DNA from: Chloroflexota bacterium
GTDB taxonomy: Bacteria > Chloroflexota > Anaerolineae > Aggregatilineales > Phototrophicaceae
Assembly: GCA_028875245.1 (NCBI GenBank)
Contig: JAPPEU010000019.1
Coordinates: 1 to 64,000 of the forward strand
Length of the DNA stretch: 64,000 nt
Reading direction: 5' to 3'
Shown here one piece after another: positions 33,359 through 42,947 of the stretch; position 1 is the first letter of the stretch, and each line of letters opens with the position of its first letter. The position numbers and the translations under genes were made by a program. Below the pieces are notes generated by a model. It did no database searches. It worked only from the letters and a program-made list of their open reading frames with translations, and was not told the DNA's origin.

Positions 33359-34354
33359 ATGCGAATCGCCATGATAGAAGTCGGGCATTGGCACGCGTCC
33401 ATGCACCTGCGTTCCTTCCAATTAGCGGAAGGCGTGGAGATCGTCGGCGTATCGGACCATCAGCCGGGCGCGGCCGCCGCCTTCGCCGAGGAGTCAGGCG
33501 GTCAAGCCTTCGAGCGCTATCAAGACATGCTGGAGCGGACGAAGCCTGATTTCGTCATCGCCATGGGCCGTCATGTCGATATGCCGGCGATTGCCCGCTT
33601 CCTGCTTGATGCGGGGCTGCCCTTCGCTATGGAAAAGCCCATCGGCGTATCGGCGGCCGCTGTCGCGCCCCTGGTGGAACTGGCCGAGGAGCGGAATGCC
33701 TTCATCGCCGTGCCGCTCGTCAATCGCTACAGCGGGATGTGGCGCCTGCTTGATGAATTGGAGACGGCGGGGCGCGTCGGGCGGCGCTCCCATTTTCATT
33801 TTCGCGTCATCAACGGTCCGCCGGAGCGCTACGCATTGGACGGCGTCGGCTGGATGTTGGATCCAGCGATTTCCGGCGGCGGCTGCCTGCGCAATGTCGG
33901 CATTCACACGGTCGATGGCTTTCTGCGCTATACCGGGGGCGAGGCGGTCGAAGTGCTGGGCGCCGCGCTCAGCTATCGGGTGCATGGGGCGGCGGTTGAA
34001 GAATTTTGCGCCGCGCTCTTGCGTTCGGAGAGCGGGGTGATTGGCACGGTCGAAGCCGGTTATTCTTATGCCTCGATGAAGCCGGGCGGCGATTTTGAGG
34101 GCAGGCTGTCGGCCGCCAACTGCTACATCATTGACCGCAACGATACACTTGAAGTGGCGACGCTGGACGACGATAGCGCCCGGAGGCTGTCGATCCGCGA
34201 TCAAGGCGCGCGCTACGATCAGTTCGGCCCGGATACGCTGGCGCGGCTGCGCGACGGTCGGCCGCCGATTGCTTCTTTGCGGGATTGCTATCGGGCGATG
34301 CAGGTCATTGACGACATCTATGCCAAGGCCGTGGAAACACCGTACATGGCTTAG
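33359..34354 (+). CDS. Gfo/Idh/MocA-family oxidoreductase
   Basis: 331 aa NAD(P)-dependent sugar or polyol dehydrogenase-like protein. The N-terminal Rossmann domain is followed by the EKPIGVS motif near residue 98, whose Lys is catalytic in the family, and a C-terminal alpha/beta domain with GGCLRNVGIHTVD. The Gly-rich dinucleotide loop is weaker than usual (MIEVGHWHAS instead of GxGxxA), so cofactor binding may differ. Ribosome site GAGGAGAG. Substrate unknown. Confidence 0.85.
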   Translation: MRIAMIEVGHWHASMHLRSFQLAEGVEIVGVSDHQPGAAAAFAEESGGQAFERYQDMLERTKPDFVIAMGRHVDMPAIARFLLDAGLPFAMEKPIGVSAAAVAPLVELAEERNAFIAVPLVNRYSGMWRLLDELETAGRVGRRSHFHFRVINGPPERYALDGVGWMLDPAISGGGCLRNVGIHTVDGFLRYTGGEAVEVLGAALSYRVHGAAVEEFCAALLRSESGVIGTVEAGYSYASMKPGGDFEGRLSAANCYIIDRNDTLEVATLDDDSARRLSIRDQGARYDQFGPDTLARLRDGRPPIASLRDCYRAMQVIDDIYAKAVETPYMA

Positions 34355-34451
34355 GCCTGCGGAGAAAGGAGCGCGATCGAATCAAGCCGGATGACAGAAG
34401 CCAGACAATGGCAGAAGATTCAGATTATTTGCATCAGATTAGGAGGATGAC

Positions 34452-36449
34452 ATGTCTAGGAAGTTGCTGCTCATTTTACTTGTCGCCGCGCTTGGGGTGT
34501 TTTCAGCCGCCGGGCAATCGGATGAGATGGGTTCGTTTCTGGTCGGGGAATTCGAGGGGCCGACGATCATCACCGATATGGGGATGATGCCGTCGATGTT
34601 CAGCGAATCGCCCATGCTGAGCGCCATGGTTGAGGCGGGCGACCTGCCGCCGGTCGAGGAACGCTTGCCGGCGCATCCGGTCGTGGTCCAGCCGGCGCAT
34701 GAGATTGGGCAATACGGCGGTCAATGGCGCCGCGGTTATACCGGGCCGGGCGACGTCTGGAACGCGCGCCGCATCGCCGGCAACGACAACCTCTTGTTCA
34801 TGGACTACACCTTGAACGAGGTCAAGCCCTGGGTCTTTGAAAGCTGGGAAGCCAACGACGACTTCACCGAGTTCACCTTCAAGCTGCGCGAGGGCCACAA
34901 ATGGTCCGATGGCGCGCCCTTCACCGCCGACGATATCGTGTTCTGGTTTGAAGAACTCTTCCTGAACGAAGAGTATCTGCCGGCGCCTTCGACCTTCCTG
35001 TCGGTCAACGGCGAATTCGGCGCCTTGACCAAGATTGACGACCTCACCGTGCAATACAATTTCAGCGCGCCTTATCCGCTGTTCCTCAAGGTGATGGCGA
35101 CGCCCTCCAGCAACATCGCCAGCCACGCGCGCCGCGGCTGGAACGGCCATGGCGGTTACGCGCCGGCGCATTACATCAAGCAATACCATCCGGACTTCAC
35201 CGATGAAGCCGACCTGAACGCGATTCTCGAAGAGGGCGGTTATTCCAATTGGGTTGACCTGGTCAAATCCAAGAATGACTGGGCGCGCAATCCCGAGCTG
35301 CCGACGCTGGCGCCCTGGCGCGTCAAGCTGGCGCCGGCGGACAACCCGGTTTATGTCCTGGAGCGCAACCCCTACTACTTCGGCGTCGATACCGAAGGCA
35401 ATCAGTTGCCTTATATCGACTCGATCGTGCTCACGCTGGCTGAGGATCTTGAGGTGCTCAACCTGCGCGCCATCGCCGGTGAATACGATATGCAGAGCCG
35501 CCACATTGACCTGCAGAAACTGCCGCTGTATCTGGAGAATGCGGAGCGCGGCAATTACTCGATCCGCTTGGACCCGGCCGATTATGGCGCCAATGTGCTG
35601 CTGTTCTTCGGCATGACATACAGCGCGGACGCCGAGATTGCCGGCTGGCTGCAAAATGTCGATTTCCGCCGCGCCGTCTCCATGGGCATCGATGGCGGCC
35701 AGGTCAACGAAACCTTCCTGCTGGGCTTGGGCGAAGCGCGCTCGGTGGTGCCGATTGCCGAAAATCCCTACTTCCCGGGTGAAGAATACGAGACGCTGTG
35801 GAACGCCTTTGACGCGGACGCCGCCAATCAATTGCTGGATGACATCGGCTTGTCGGCGAAGGATGGCGATGGCTTCCGCCTGCGCAGCGACAACGGCGAG
35901 CGCCTGAACCTGATCCTGACGACGCCCGGCGCGAGCTTTGTGCCTTATCCCAAGATTGCGGAGATGGTCGCCAGCCAGCTGCAGGGCATCGGCCTGCATG
36001 TCATCCCCGAGCAGCTGGAACGCAGCCTGTGGCAATCGCGGATTGACAACGGCGAGATTCAGTTGAGCCTCTGGGACAACGGCGGGACCGAAGATGTCTT
36101 CCTGCATTTCAACAATACCTGGCTCTGGGCGCGGCCGAATTACACCGACTGGATGCGCAGCGGCGGCGCGATCGGCGATGAACCGCCGGCCGAGATCAAG
36201 GAAGCGATGGAGATCTGGGTGAGCGGCCCGGCCCTGCCGCCGGAAGAGCGGATTGAAGCGGGCAAGCGGCTTTGGGTGCTCTTCGCCGAGAACGTCTGGC
36301 AAGCGGGCATCGTCGGCAGTTCGCCCGTGGTGCTCGGCACGCGCGTCGTCAAAAACACGATGGGCAACGTGCCGGCGCGGCAGCTCTCCAACGTGCTCTG
36401 CATGACGCCCGGCTGTACCTTGCCGGAGACCTATTATCTGAAGCGCTAG
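34452..36449 (+). CDS. Oligopeptide/oligosaccharide-type binding protein (SBP family 5)
   Basis: 665 aa receptor of an Opp/Dpp-type importer. Signal peptide (SRKLLLILLVAALGVFSAAG) then the family-5 body: FTFKLREGHKWSDGAPFTADDI near 140 and the long lobe with DFRRAVSMGIDG near 400. Strong AGGAGG site. It begins an operon with permeases, ATPases and, further on, an oxidoreductase. Members of this size in Chloroflexota-like genomes often bind oligosaccharides rather than peptides; the ligand is not known here. Confidence 0.93.
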   Translation: MSRKLLLILLVAALGVFSAAGQSDEMGSFLVGEFEGPTIITDMGMMPSMFSESPMLSAMVEAGDLPPVEERLPAHPVVVQPAHEIGQYGGQWRRGYTGPGDVWNARRIAGNDNLLFMDYTLNEVKPWVFESWEANDDFTEFTFKLREGHKWSDGAPFTADDIVFWFEELFLNEEYLPAPSTFLSVNGEFGALTKIDDLTVQYNFSAPYPLFLKVMATPSSNIASHARRGWNGHGGYAPAHYIKQYHPDFTDEADLNAILEEGGYSNWVDLVKSKNDWARNPELPTLAPWRVKLAPADNPVYVLERNPYYFGVDTEGNQLPYIDSIVLTLAEDLEVLNLRAIAGEYDMQSRHIDLQKLPLYLENAERGNYSIRLDPADYGANVLLFFGMTYSADAEIAGWLQNVDFRRAVSMGIDGGQVNETFLLGLGEARSVVPIAENPYFPGEEYETLWNAFDADAANQLLDDIGLSAKDGDGFRLRSDNGERLNLILTTPGASFVPYPKIAEMVASQLQGIGLHVIPEQLERSLWQSRIDNGEIQLSLWDNGGTEDVFLHFNNTWLWARPNYTDWMRSGGAIGDEPPAEIKEAMEIWVSGPALPPEERIEAGKRLWVLFAENVWQAGIVGSSPVVLGTRVVKNTMGNVPARQLSNVLCMTPGCTLPETYYLKR

Positions 36450-36466
36450 GGGAGACAGTGCATCAA

Positions 36467-36511
36467 ACCCCATCCCCCAGCCCCTTCCCCGATGTATCAG
36501 GGAAGGGGAGC
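36467..36511 (+). repeat. 44-bp GC hairpin repeat, copy 2
   Basis: ACCCCATCCCCC then CCCCTTCCCC, loop, GGGAAGGGGAG: near-identical to the reverse complement of 25944-25988. Its stem (CCCCTTCCC/GGGAAGGGG) sits 32 bases after the binding-protein stop. A second hairpin follows at 36564-36587 (CTCCCCC/GGGGGAG). Confidence 0.8.
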
Positions 36512-36563
36512 GCTCGCGGTGCGCTTTTCCGCTTGTATGACGATTTCGCCCGTGTGCGCAAGT

Positions 36564-36587
36564 CTCCCCCTGATACGTCGGGGGGAG
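36564..36587. other. Hairpin before the permease genes
   Basis: CTCCCCC, ten-base loop TGATACGTCG, then GGGGGAG. It lies just upstream of the DppB-type start and may lower read-through from the binding-protein gene; no T-run follows. Confidence 0.4.
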
Positions 36588-36611
36588 ATTTAGAGGGGGG
36601 TTGAAATCGCC

Positions 36612-37604
36612 ATGCTGACTTACATAATCCGCCGTTTTCTCCTGGCGCTGCTCACCATCGCGTCGATCAGCGTGCTGTCATTCGCCATCATCCAGCTGCC
36701 GCCGGGCGATTATGTCACCGCATATATCGCCCAACTGGCCAGCAGCGGCGTCGACGTCACGCCTGAATTCGCCGAGAACCTGCGCCAGCAGTACGGGCTG
36801 GACAGCCCTATCTACGTGCAGTATTTCAAGTGGATGGAGCAGATCGCGCGCGGCAATTTCGGGCGCTCGCTGGAGTGGCAGGTGCCGGTGTTGACGATCA
36901 TTGGCGACCGGCTCTGGCTGACGATGGCGGTTTCCATATCGGCAGTGCTTTTCACCTGGGGGCTGGCGCTGCCGATCGGCATCTATTCGGCGGTGCGGCA
37001 GTACTCGATCGCCGATTACATCTTCACATTCGTCGGCTTTATTGGCCTGGCGGTGCCCAGCTTTTTGCTCGCTCTGATCTTGATGTACCTGGGCTTCCGC
37101 TATTTCGGCGCCAATATCGGCGGTCTCTTTTCGCCGGAGTATTTGCAGGCGGACTGGAGCCCCGCCAAGGTATGGGATCTGATCAAGCATTTGCCGCTGC
37201 CCGCGCTCATCTTGGGCACGGCCGGGACGGCGCAGCTCATCCGCATCATGCGGGCGAATCTGCTTGATGAATTGCGCAAGCCTTATGTCATTACCGCGCG
37301 CGCCAAAGGCATGTCCGAGTTCCGGCTGATTTTGAAGTATCCCGTGCGCGCGGCGCTCAACCCTTTCGTCAGCACGCTCGGTTATCTTTTTCCCTTTATT
37401 ATCTCCGGCAGCATCATCGTGGCGCTCGTGCTGGGCTTGCCGACCATCGGACCGCTGCTCCTGCGGGCGTTGGTGGCGCAGGACATGTTTCTGGCGGGAA
37501 CGATCGTCTTGTTCCTCGGCATTTTGACCGTGCTCGGCACCTTCATTTCCGATATTCTGCTGATGTGGATCGACCCGCGCATTCGCTTTGAGAGGCGAGA
37601 ATGA
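36612..37604 (+). CDS. ABC transporter permease (DppB/OppB type)
   Basis: 330 aa, N-terminal TM (ITYIIRRFLLALLTIASISVL-like start) followed by the large extracytoplasmic loop and five TMs. The EAA loop (KPYVITARAKGMSEFRLILKYPVRAALNP) is typical for DppB. The final four bases overlap the start of the next permease (ATGA). Confidence 0.94.
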   Translation: MLTYIIRRFLLALLTIASISVLSFAIIQLPPGDYVTAYIAQLASSGVDVTPEFAENLRQQYGLDSPIYVQYFKWMEQIARGNFGRSLEWQVPVLTIIGDRLWLTMAVSISAVLFTWGLALPIGIYSAVRQYSIADYIFTFVGFIGLAVPSFLLALILMYLGFRYFGANIGGLFSPEYLQADWSPAKVWDLIKHLPLPALILGTAGTAQLIRIMRANLLDELRKPYVITARAKGMSEFRLILKYPVRAALNPFVSTLGYLFPFIISGSIIVALVLGLPTIGPLLLRALVAQDMFLAGTIVLFLGILTVLGTFISDILLMWIDPRIRFERRE

Positions 37605-38758
37605 GCCCGCCGCCCGCCGCCTCGCGCGCTTTCGAGGGCGAGTTCGACGAGGCCCTGGTCACGACCGCCGCGGAAGAAAGGGTCTCGGTCGCCACGCAAT
37701 GGCAATTGATGTGGTGGCGCTTCCGCAAACATCGGCTGGCGGTGTTCAGCAGCATTGTGATCGCCGTCTTCTATCTGGTCGCTATATTCGCCGACTTTCT
37801 GGCCTATGCCGATCCACACAAGACCGAAGCCTTCCGCTCGTTGATCGCGCCTCAGCCCATTCACTTTTTCGATGAAGGCCGCTTCAGCCCGCATGTATTT
37901 GCTTTGATCGGCAAACGCGACCCACGCACTTTCAAACGCGTTTACGAGCCCGACCCGGAACAGAAGATAGCGCTGCGCTTTTTCGCCCAGGGCTATGAAT
38001 ACAAGTTTCTGGGCCTCTTCCCGACTAATCTTCATCTCATAGGCGTGGACGGGGGCAACGCGGAGGAACTGATATTCCTGCTGGGCACTGATCAACTGGG
38101 GCGCGATTTGTGGTCCCGTCTTATGATTGCCTGCCGGCTGTCGCTGACGATTGGCTTGGCCGGGGTCACGCTTAGTTTGGTCCTGGGTGTCTTGCTCGGC
38201 GGCATTTCCGGCCTTTATGGCGGCGCGATCGATACGCTGATTCAACGCGTGATAGAGATTCTCCGCTCGATTCCGACGATTCCGCTGTGGATGGGGCTTG
38301 CCGCCGCGATGCCGCGGGACTGGGGCGTGGTGCAAGTTTATTTTGCCATTACGGTCATTCTGTCGCTGATTGGCTGGACGGACCTGGCGCGCGTCGTCCG
38401 CGGCCGTTTCCTCGCCTTGCGCGAAGAAGATTTCGTGCTGGCGGCCGAGCTGGCCGGCGTTGGCCAGATGCGCATCATCCTGCGCCACATGGCGCCGTCC
38501 TTCTTGAGCCACATCATCGCGGCGACGACCCTGGCCCTGCCCAATATGATCATCAGCGAGACGGCGCTCAGCTTCCTCGGCCTGGGGCTGCGGCCGCCGG
38601 CGGTGAGCTGGGGCGTGCTGCTGCAAGACGCGCAGAATATCCAGACGGTGGCGATCTCGCCCTGGCTGTTATCGGCGGCGCTGCCGGTGATCATCGTGAT
38701 CCTGGCTTTCAACTTTCTGGGCGATGGCTTGCGCGACGCGGCGGACCCTTATGGCTGA
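37601..38758 (+). CDS. ABC transporter permease (DppC/OppC type)
   Basis: 385 aa, longer than typical DppC (about 300) because of a soluble insertion between TM1 and TM2 (about 85-150, including FDEGRFSPHVFALIGKRDPR). The core has LLGTDQLGRDLWSRLMIACRLS and the EAA region EDFVLAAELAGVGQMRIILRHMAP. This enlarged form is known in some oligosaccharide or nucleoside importers. Coupled to the upstream permease by the ATGA overlap. Confidence 0.93.
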   Translation: MSPPPAASRAFEGEFDEALVTTAAEERVSVATQWQLMWWRFRKHRLAVFSSIVIAVFYLVAIFADFLAYADPHKTEAFRSLIAPQPIHFFDEGRFSPHVFALIGKRDPRTFKRVYEPDPEQKIALRFFAQGYEYKFLGLFPTNLHLIGVDGGNAEELIFLLGTDQLGRDLWSRLMIACRLSLTIGLAGVTLSLVLGVLLGGISGLYGGAIDTLIQRVIEILRSIPTIPLWMGLAAAMPRDWGVVQVYFAITVILSLIGWTDLARVVRGRFLALREEDFVLAAELAGVGQMRIILRHMAPSFLSHIIAATTLALPNMIISETALSFLGLGLRPPAVSWGVLLQDAQNIQTVAISPWLLSAALPVIIVILAFNFLGDGLRDAADPYG

Positions 38759-38776
38759 TTTTACGAAGACGGTAGT

Positions 38777-38849
38777 TGTAGGGACGAGACCTGTCTCGCC
38801 CTCCCGCCACGCCATAGGCCAGCGGGCCTTTCAGCGAAACGCCCCTACA
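38777..38849 (+). repeat. REPIN-like element inside the Dpp operon
   Basis: TGTAGGGACGAGACCTGTCTCGCCC ... TTTCAGCGAAACGCCCCTACA in the gap between the permease and ATPase genes. It could act as an RNA processing or stability structure within the polycistronic message. Confidence 0.8.
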
Positions 38850-38878
38850 GCCGGCTGTTTGAAGGTAGATTATCCGCA

Positions 38879-39910
38879 ATGAACAGCGCGCCCATTCTGA
38901 CGGTGGATAACTTGAAGACCTATTTCTTCACCGATGAAGGGACGGTCAAAGCGGTCGACGGGGCGAGCTTCGCCGTGCAGGCTGGCAAGACCGTCGGCAT
39001 CGTCGGCGAGAGTGGTTGCGGCAAGAGCGTCACCGCGCTGTCGATCCTGCGCATCATTCAGCGGCCGGGGCGAATCATTGATGGCGAGATTCTCTTGCGG
39101 CGGGTCGACGGCGCGGGAAAGTCGAGCGAGGTGGATCTGGCGCGGCTGGACCCGGAGGGCGGCGAGATTCGCGCGATACGCGGCGGCGAAATCGCGCTGG
39201 TCTTTCAGGAGCCGATGACATCTTTCAGCCCCCACTACACCATCGGAAATCAGATCATTGAGACCATTCAGCTGCACCAAGACATCAGCAAAGCGGAAGC
39301 CAGAAACAGAAGCATCGAGTTGCTCCGGATGGTCGGCATACCCCGACCCGAACGCCGCATTGATGAATACCCCTTTGAACTGAGCGGCGGCCTGCGGCAG
39401 CGCGTGATGATCGCGATGGCTTTGTCTTGCAATCCTCGGATTCTGATCGCCGATGAGCCGACCACCGCGCTGGATGTGACGACGCAGGCGCAAATCCTGG
39501 ACTTGCTGCGGGAGATTCAGGAGCGGACGCGCATGTCGGTCATCATCATCACGCATGACATGGGGGTGATCGCGGAGATGGCGGATGATGTCATCGTGAT
39601 GTATCTGGGGCGCGTGGTGGAGAGCGGCCCCGTTGACGAGATATTTCACCAGCCCAAACATCCCTATACACAGGCGCTGCTGCGTTCGATCCCCAGCATA
39701 TTCGCCGAGCCGCGCAGCAAACTGCCGACGATCGCCGGGTCGATACCGCATCCGCACAATCGGCCCTCGGGCTGTCCCTTTCATCCGCGCTGCAACGAGC
39801 GCATGGCGGGGCTATGCGATGTTTATGCGCCGCGGCTGCTGCCGATAGGCGAGCGTCAGATGGCGAGCTGCTTCCTTTATCATGAGCCGGAAGAGGCGCC
39901 GCAAGCATGA
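38879..39910 (+). CDS. ABC transporter ATPase (DppD/OppD type)
   Basis: 343 aa. Walker [10 protein letters not shown] (about 43-51), signature LSGGLRQRV (usual LSGGMRQRV), Walker [14 protein letters not shown], switch His in IIITHDMG, and the C-terminal oligopeptide-type extension with four conserved Cys ([16 protein letters not shown]), which binds a [4Fe-4S] cluster in some members. Ends with a four-base overlap with the next ATPase. Confidence 0.95.
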   Translation: MNSAPILTVDNLKTYFFTDEGTVKAVDGASFAVQAGKTVGIVGESGCGKSVTALSILRIIQRPGRIIDGEILLRRVDGAGKSSEVDLARLDPEGGEIRAIRGGEIALVFQEPMTSFSPHYTIGNQIIETIQLHQDISKAEARNRSIELLRMVGIPRPERRIDEYPFELSGGLRQRVMIAMALSCNPRILIADEPTTALDVTTQAQILDLLREIQERTRMSVIIITHDMGVIAEMADDVIVMYLGRVVESGPVDEIFHQPKHPYTQALLRSIPSIFAEPRSKLPTIAGSIPHPHNRPSGCPFHPRCNERMAGLCDVYAPRLLPIGERQMASCFLYHEPEEAPQA

Positions 39911-40947
39911 TGAAAGCGACGAATGGGGGCGCGCCACTGCTGGAAGTGCGGAATCTGCGGCGATTTTTCCCGATCCGCAAGGGGCTGCTGCGGCGGGTCG
40001 TCGGTCAGGTGCGGGCGGTTGACGATATCAGCTTTCATATCAATCGGGGCGAGACCCTGTCGCTGGTGGGTGAAAGCGGCTGCGGCAAGACGACGACGGC
40101 GCGTTGCATCTTGCGCGCCTTGAAACCGACGGCCGGCGAGGTGCGCTTTCAGACGGCCGCCGGCGCTGTAGTCGATACGGCAAACCTGCCGAAGACGGCG
40201 CTGAAGCCTTTCCGCCATCAGATGCAGATGATCTTTCAGGATCCCTTTTCTTCGCTGAATCCGCGCATGACCGTCTTCGATATCATCGCTGAACCTTTGC
40301 TGGCCAGCGGCATGAAAGACCGGGATGAGCGGCGGCGGCGGGTGGAAAACCTGCTCGAGCTGGTGCGGCTGCGGCCCGAGTTTATGGGGCGTTTCCCGCA
40401 TGCATTCAGCGGCGGGCAGCGCCAGCGGATCGGCATCGCGCGCGCTTTGGCGCTTAACCCCAGCCTGATCGTCGCCGATGAGCCAGTTTCCGCGCTGGAT
40501 GTCTCGGTGCAAGCGCAGATACTCAATCTGATGCTGGATCTGCAGGATGAGCTGGGCTTGACTTATCTATTTGTCGCCCACGATCTCAGCGTTGTCAAGC
40601 ATATCAGCGACCGGGTGGCGGTCATGTATGTCGGCAAGATCGTCGAGATCGCCGAGACGAAGCAGCTCTTCAACGCGCCCAGCCATCCTTACACCGAAGC
40701 CCTGCTATCAGCTGTGCCCAAGCCAGACCCGCGCCTCCGTTCCGAGCGGATCGTGCTCAAGGGCGAAGTCGCCGACCCGGCTCAGCCACCCTCCGGCTGC
40801 TATTTTCATCCGCGCTGCGCCTATGCCATCGACCGCTGCCGAACGGAGACGCCGCCGCTGGAGGAAATCCGGCCGGGTCACGTGGTCGCCTGCCACCGCG
40901 CCCGCGAGATCGAGTTGAAGGGCGTCGAAGCGCAGCGGGCTGTATAG
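39907..40947 (+). CDS. ABC transporter ATPase (DppF/OppF type)
   Basis: 346 aa partner ATPase. Walker [10 protein letters not shown] (about 56-64), signature [15 protein letters not shown], Walker [14 protein letters not shown], switch His VAHDLS, and the oligopeptide C-terminal extension with Cys residues ([14 protein letters not shown]). Translationally coupled to the preceding gene. Together with 34452-38758 it makes the only complete importer in the window. Confidence 0.95.
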   Translation: MMKATNGGAPLLEVRNLRRFFPIRKGLLRRVVGQVRAVDDISFHINRGETLSLVGESGCGKTTTARCILRALKPTAGEVRFQTAAGAVVDTANLPKTALKPFRHQMQMIFQDPFSSLNPRMTVFDIIAEPLLASGMKDRDERRRRVENLLELVRLRPEFMGRFPHAFSGGQRQRIGIARALALNPSLIVADEPVSALDVSVQAQILNLMLDLQDELGLTYLFVAHDLSVVKHISDRVAVMYVGKIVEIAETKQLFNAPSHPYTEALLSAVPKPDPRLRSERIVLKGEVADPAQPPSGCYFHPRCAYAIDRCRTETPPLEEIRPGHVVACHRAREIELKGVEAQRAV

Positions 40948-41004
40948 CTTGGACCATCTTATTTTATGAACCTGCCAAATTCCATCTGCAATGATAGCGA
41001 AATT

Positions 41005-41079
41005 TGTAGGGGCGAGATTTGTCTCGCCCTTAAGCGCGCGCTATCACAAGCACGGGCGTCTCAGCGAGACTCCCCTACA
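41005..41079 (+). repeat. REPIN-like element with left extension
   Basis: TGTAGGGGCGAGATTTGTCTC ... CTCAGCGAGACTCCCCTACA. The left flank from 40966 (GAACC-GCCAAATTCCATCTG, then CAATGATAGCGA) is shared with the copy at 48723, showing a longer mobile or recombining unit. Confidence 0.82.
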
Positions 41080-41144
41080 GTGCTCCTTACTTTGAGAATC
41101 TTACAAGGAGTTGTTTCTTTGTCCTCGGTGGTGCAAGGTGAAGT

Positions 41145-42155
41145 ATGGCCGCGGTGACCAGGCACAATGATATTCGCATTGGCATCGTCGGCTGCGGCTT
41201 GGTCGGGCGGCAGTATGCGGAGCGCCTGCGCGGGCTGGGCGCCCATGTGGCGGCCGTCGCCGATCCGCTGCTGGAGCGCGCGCGGCAGGTCGCGGGGTTC
41301 AGCGGCGCGGCCAGTTATGGCGATCTACGGGAACTGTTGGCGCGGGAGGCGATTGATCTGCTCTGTGTTTGCTCGCCGACGCCTTTTCATCATGAGGCGG
41401 TCATGGCGGCGGCAGCGCATCGACTGCAGATCTTCTGCGAGAAACCGCTGGCGGAGGATTTGAAACAGGGCCGGGAAATGTGCCGCGCGGCGCGTGAGGC
41501 GGGCGTCGCGCTGGGCATGGGCTTCAAGATGCGGTATGAGGCTGTTTTCGCGCGCGCCCAGTCCATGATAGAGGCGGGCGAAATCGGGACGCCGCTGTAT
41601 GCGATCTTCAGTTATTTCCAGCAGACGCCGCCGCCCGAGCGGAGCTGGTACACCGATTTCGGCGCCGCGCGCGACAACATCGTGCATGCCATTGACTTGT
41701 CGAATTGGCTGCTAGGGCGGGAGCCGCGGCAGGTCAGGGCGCGCCTCGACCATTCGCTCGGTTTCAAGGGCGAGGACAAGGTGTTTTTGCAGATCGCTTA
41801 TGACGACGACGCGCTGGCGTCGATTCATGGCGGCTGGGTCGGACCTGACTACCCGCCGGTCGCGACATCGGACGACATTCTTTTTCAGATCGTCGGCGAA
41901 GCGGGTTATGTCGCCGGCGACCGATCCGGCAATCTGGTGGCGGCGACCCGGCGCGGGATCGAGCGCAGCGCGCTGGCGTCAATCGACAGCTTCAGGGCGG
42001 AACTGGACGCCTTCTTGCGGGCGCTCCATCGTGGCGAGCCGCCGCCGGTTTCGGCCGCTGCCGGTTTGCTGGCGCAGGCCGTCATCGACGCGGCATTCCA
42101 ATCGGACCAGGTGGGCGCGCCCGCCGCTATCAACCCGAGCGATATTTCATTCTGA
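41145..42155 (+). CDS. Gfo/Idh/MocA-family oxidoreductase
   Basis: 336 aa. Rossmann loop GIVGCGLVGRQYAE (residues 10-23), the EKPLAEDL motif (catalytic Lys), and a C-terminal substrate domain with DNIVHAIDLSNWLLG. AAGGTG ribosome site. Its last nine bases overlap the end of the convergent SDR gene. It follows the Dpp operon after a repeat element, so it may be expressed with it or separately. Confidence 0.9.
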   Translation: MAAVTRHNDIRIGIVGCGLVGRQYAERLRGLGAHVAAVADPLLERARQVAGFSGAASYGDLRELLAREAIDLLCVCSPTPFHHEAVMAAAAHRLQIFCEKPLAEDLKQGREMCRAAREAGVALGMGFKMRYEAVFARAQSMIEAGEIGTPLYAIFSYFQQTPPPERSWYTDFGAARDNIVHAIDLSNWLLGREPRQVRARLDHSLGFKGEDKVFLQIAYDDDALASIHGGWVGPDYPPVATSDDILFQIVGEAGYVAGDRSGNLVAATRRGIERSALASIDSFRAELDAFLRALHRGEPPPVSAAAGLLAQAVIDAAFQSDQVGAPAAINPSDISF

Positions 42156-42947
42156 CGGGTAGGCGCCGTCCGGGGCGTTGCTCCAGCTTTGCAGCGTTTG
42201 CCCGCCATCAATCAGCAGGGAAGCGCCGGTGATGTGCCGCGCGTCATCGGAGGCGAGGAAGGCGACCGTCGCCGCGACATCTTCCGGTTGCCCGACGCGC
42301 CTTAATGGAATGCGCTCGGCAAAGCGGGCGAAGAATCTCTCCCAGGCGGCCGGGTCGTCGCTCGCTTGGCGAAAACTGAGCGGCGTCTCGATGATGCCGG
42401 GGCAAACGGCGTTCACGCGGATGCGATAGCGCGCCAGCTCCAGGGCGAGGTTGCGCGCCATGGCTTTGACCGCTTCCTTGCTCGTCATGTAGGGCCCGGC
42501 GCCGAGGATGCTGTCCCAGCCGCCGGTCGAGGAGCCCATCAACACGATTGACCCGCCCGCGTCGATCATAGCGGGGACGGCGGCTTTGCAGGTGAGCGCC
42601 AGGCCGCGCAAGTTGACGCCCATGACGCGGTCCCACTCTTCCATCGGCATGTGCAAAAACTCGACTTTTTCACCGCCGACGCCGGCATTGGCAAAGACGA
42701 CGTCCAAGCGACCGAAACGCTCCAGGGCGGCCAGAACCATCGCCTGGCAATCTTCCGGGCTGGTCACATCGGCGCGGACCGCGATGGCCTCCCCGCCGAT
42801 TTCAGCTGCGACCGCTTGCGCGCCTCCCTCATGCAAATCCGCGATGACGACGCCCGCCCCTTCCGCGGCCAAACGCAGCGCGCAGCCCCGCCCCAGAACG
42901 CCCGCGCCGCCGGTGATCAAGGCTGCTTTGCCGGCGAAGCGCTTCAT
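42147..42947 (-). CDS. SDR-family dehydrogenase
   Basis: 266 aa with TGGAGVLG (residues 12-19), NAGVGG, and an active-site Ser/Tyr/Lys region in which the Tyr motif reads PYMTSKEAV. Overlaps the upstream amidohydrolase by four bases (ATGA). It is the distal gene of the long minus-strand cluster starting at 53090 and probably oxidises a hydroxyl of the pathway intermediate (inference). Confidence 0.9.
   Translation of the reverse strand: MKRFAGKAALITGGAGVLGRGCALRLAAEGAGVVIADLHEGGAQAVAAEIGGEAIAVRADVTSPEDCQAMVLAALERFGRLDVVFANAGVGGEKVEFLHMPMEEWDRVMGVNLRGLALTCKAAVPAMIDAGGSIVLMGSSTGGWDSILGAGPYMTSKEAVKAMARNLALELARYRIRVNAVCPGIIETPLSFRQASDDPAAWERFFARFAERIPLRRVGQPEDVAATVAFLASDDARHITGASLLIDGGQTLQSWSNAPDGAYPSE

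Noticed and set aside
34503..36473. Long minus-strand open frame opposite the Opp-type binding protein
   Set aside because: Antisense shadow; the plus-strand protein has signal peptide and clear family motifs.
40948..41144. Possible riboswitch or sRNA in the gap before the oxidoreductase
   Set aside because: The secondary structure is fully explained by the REPIN-like element shared with other loci.
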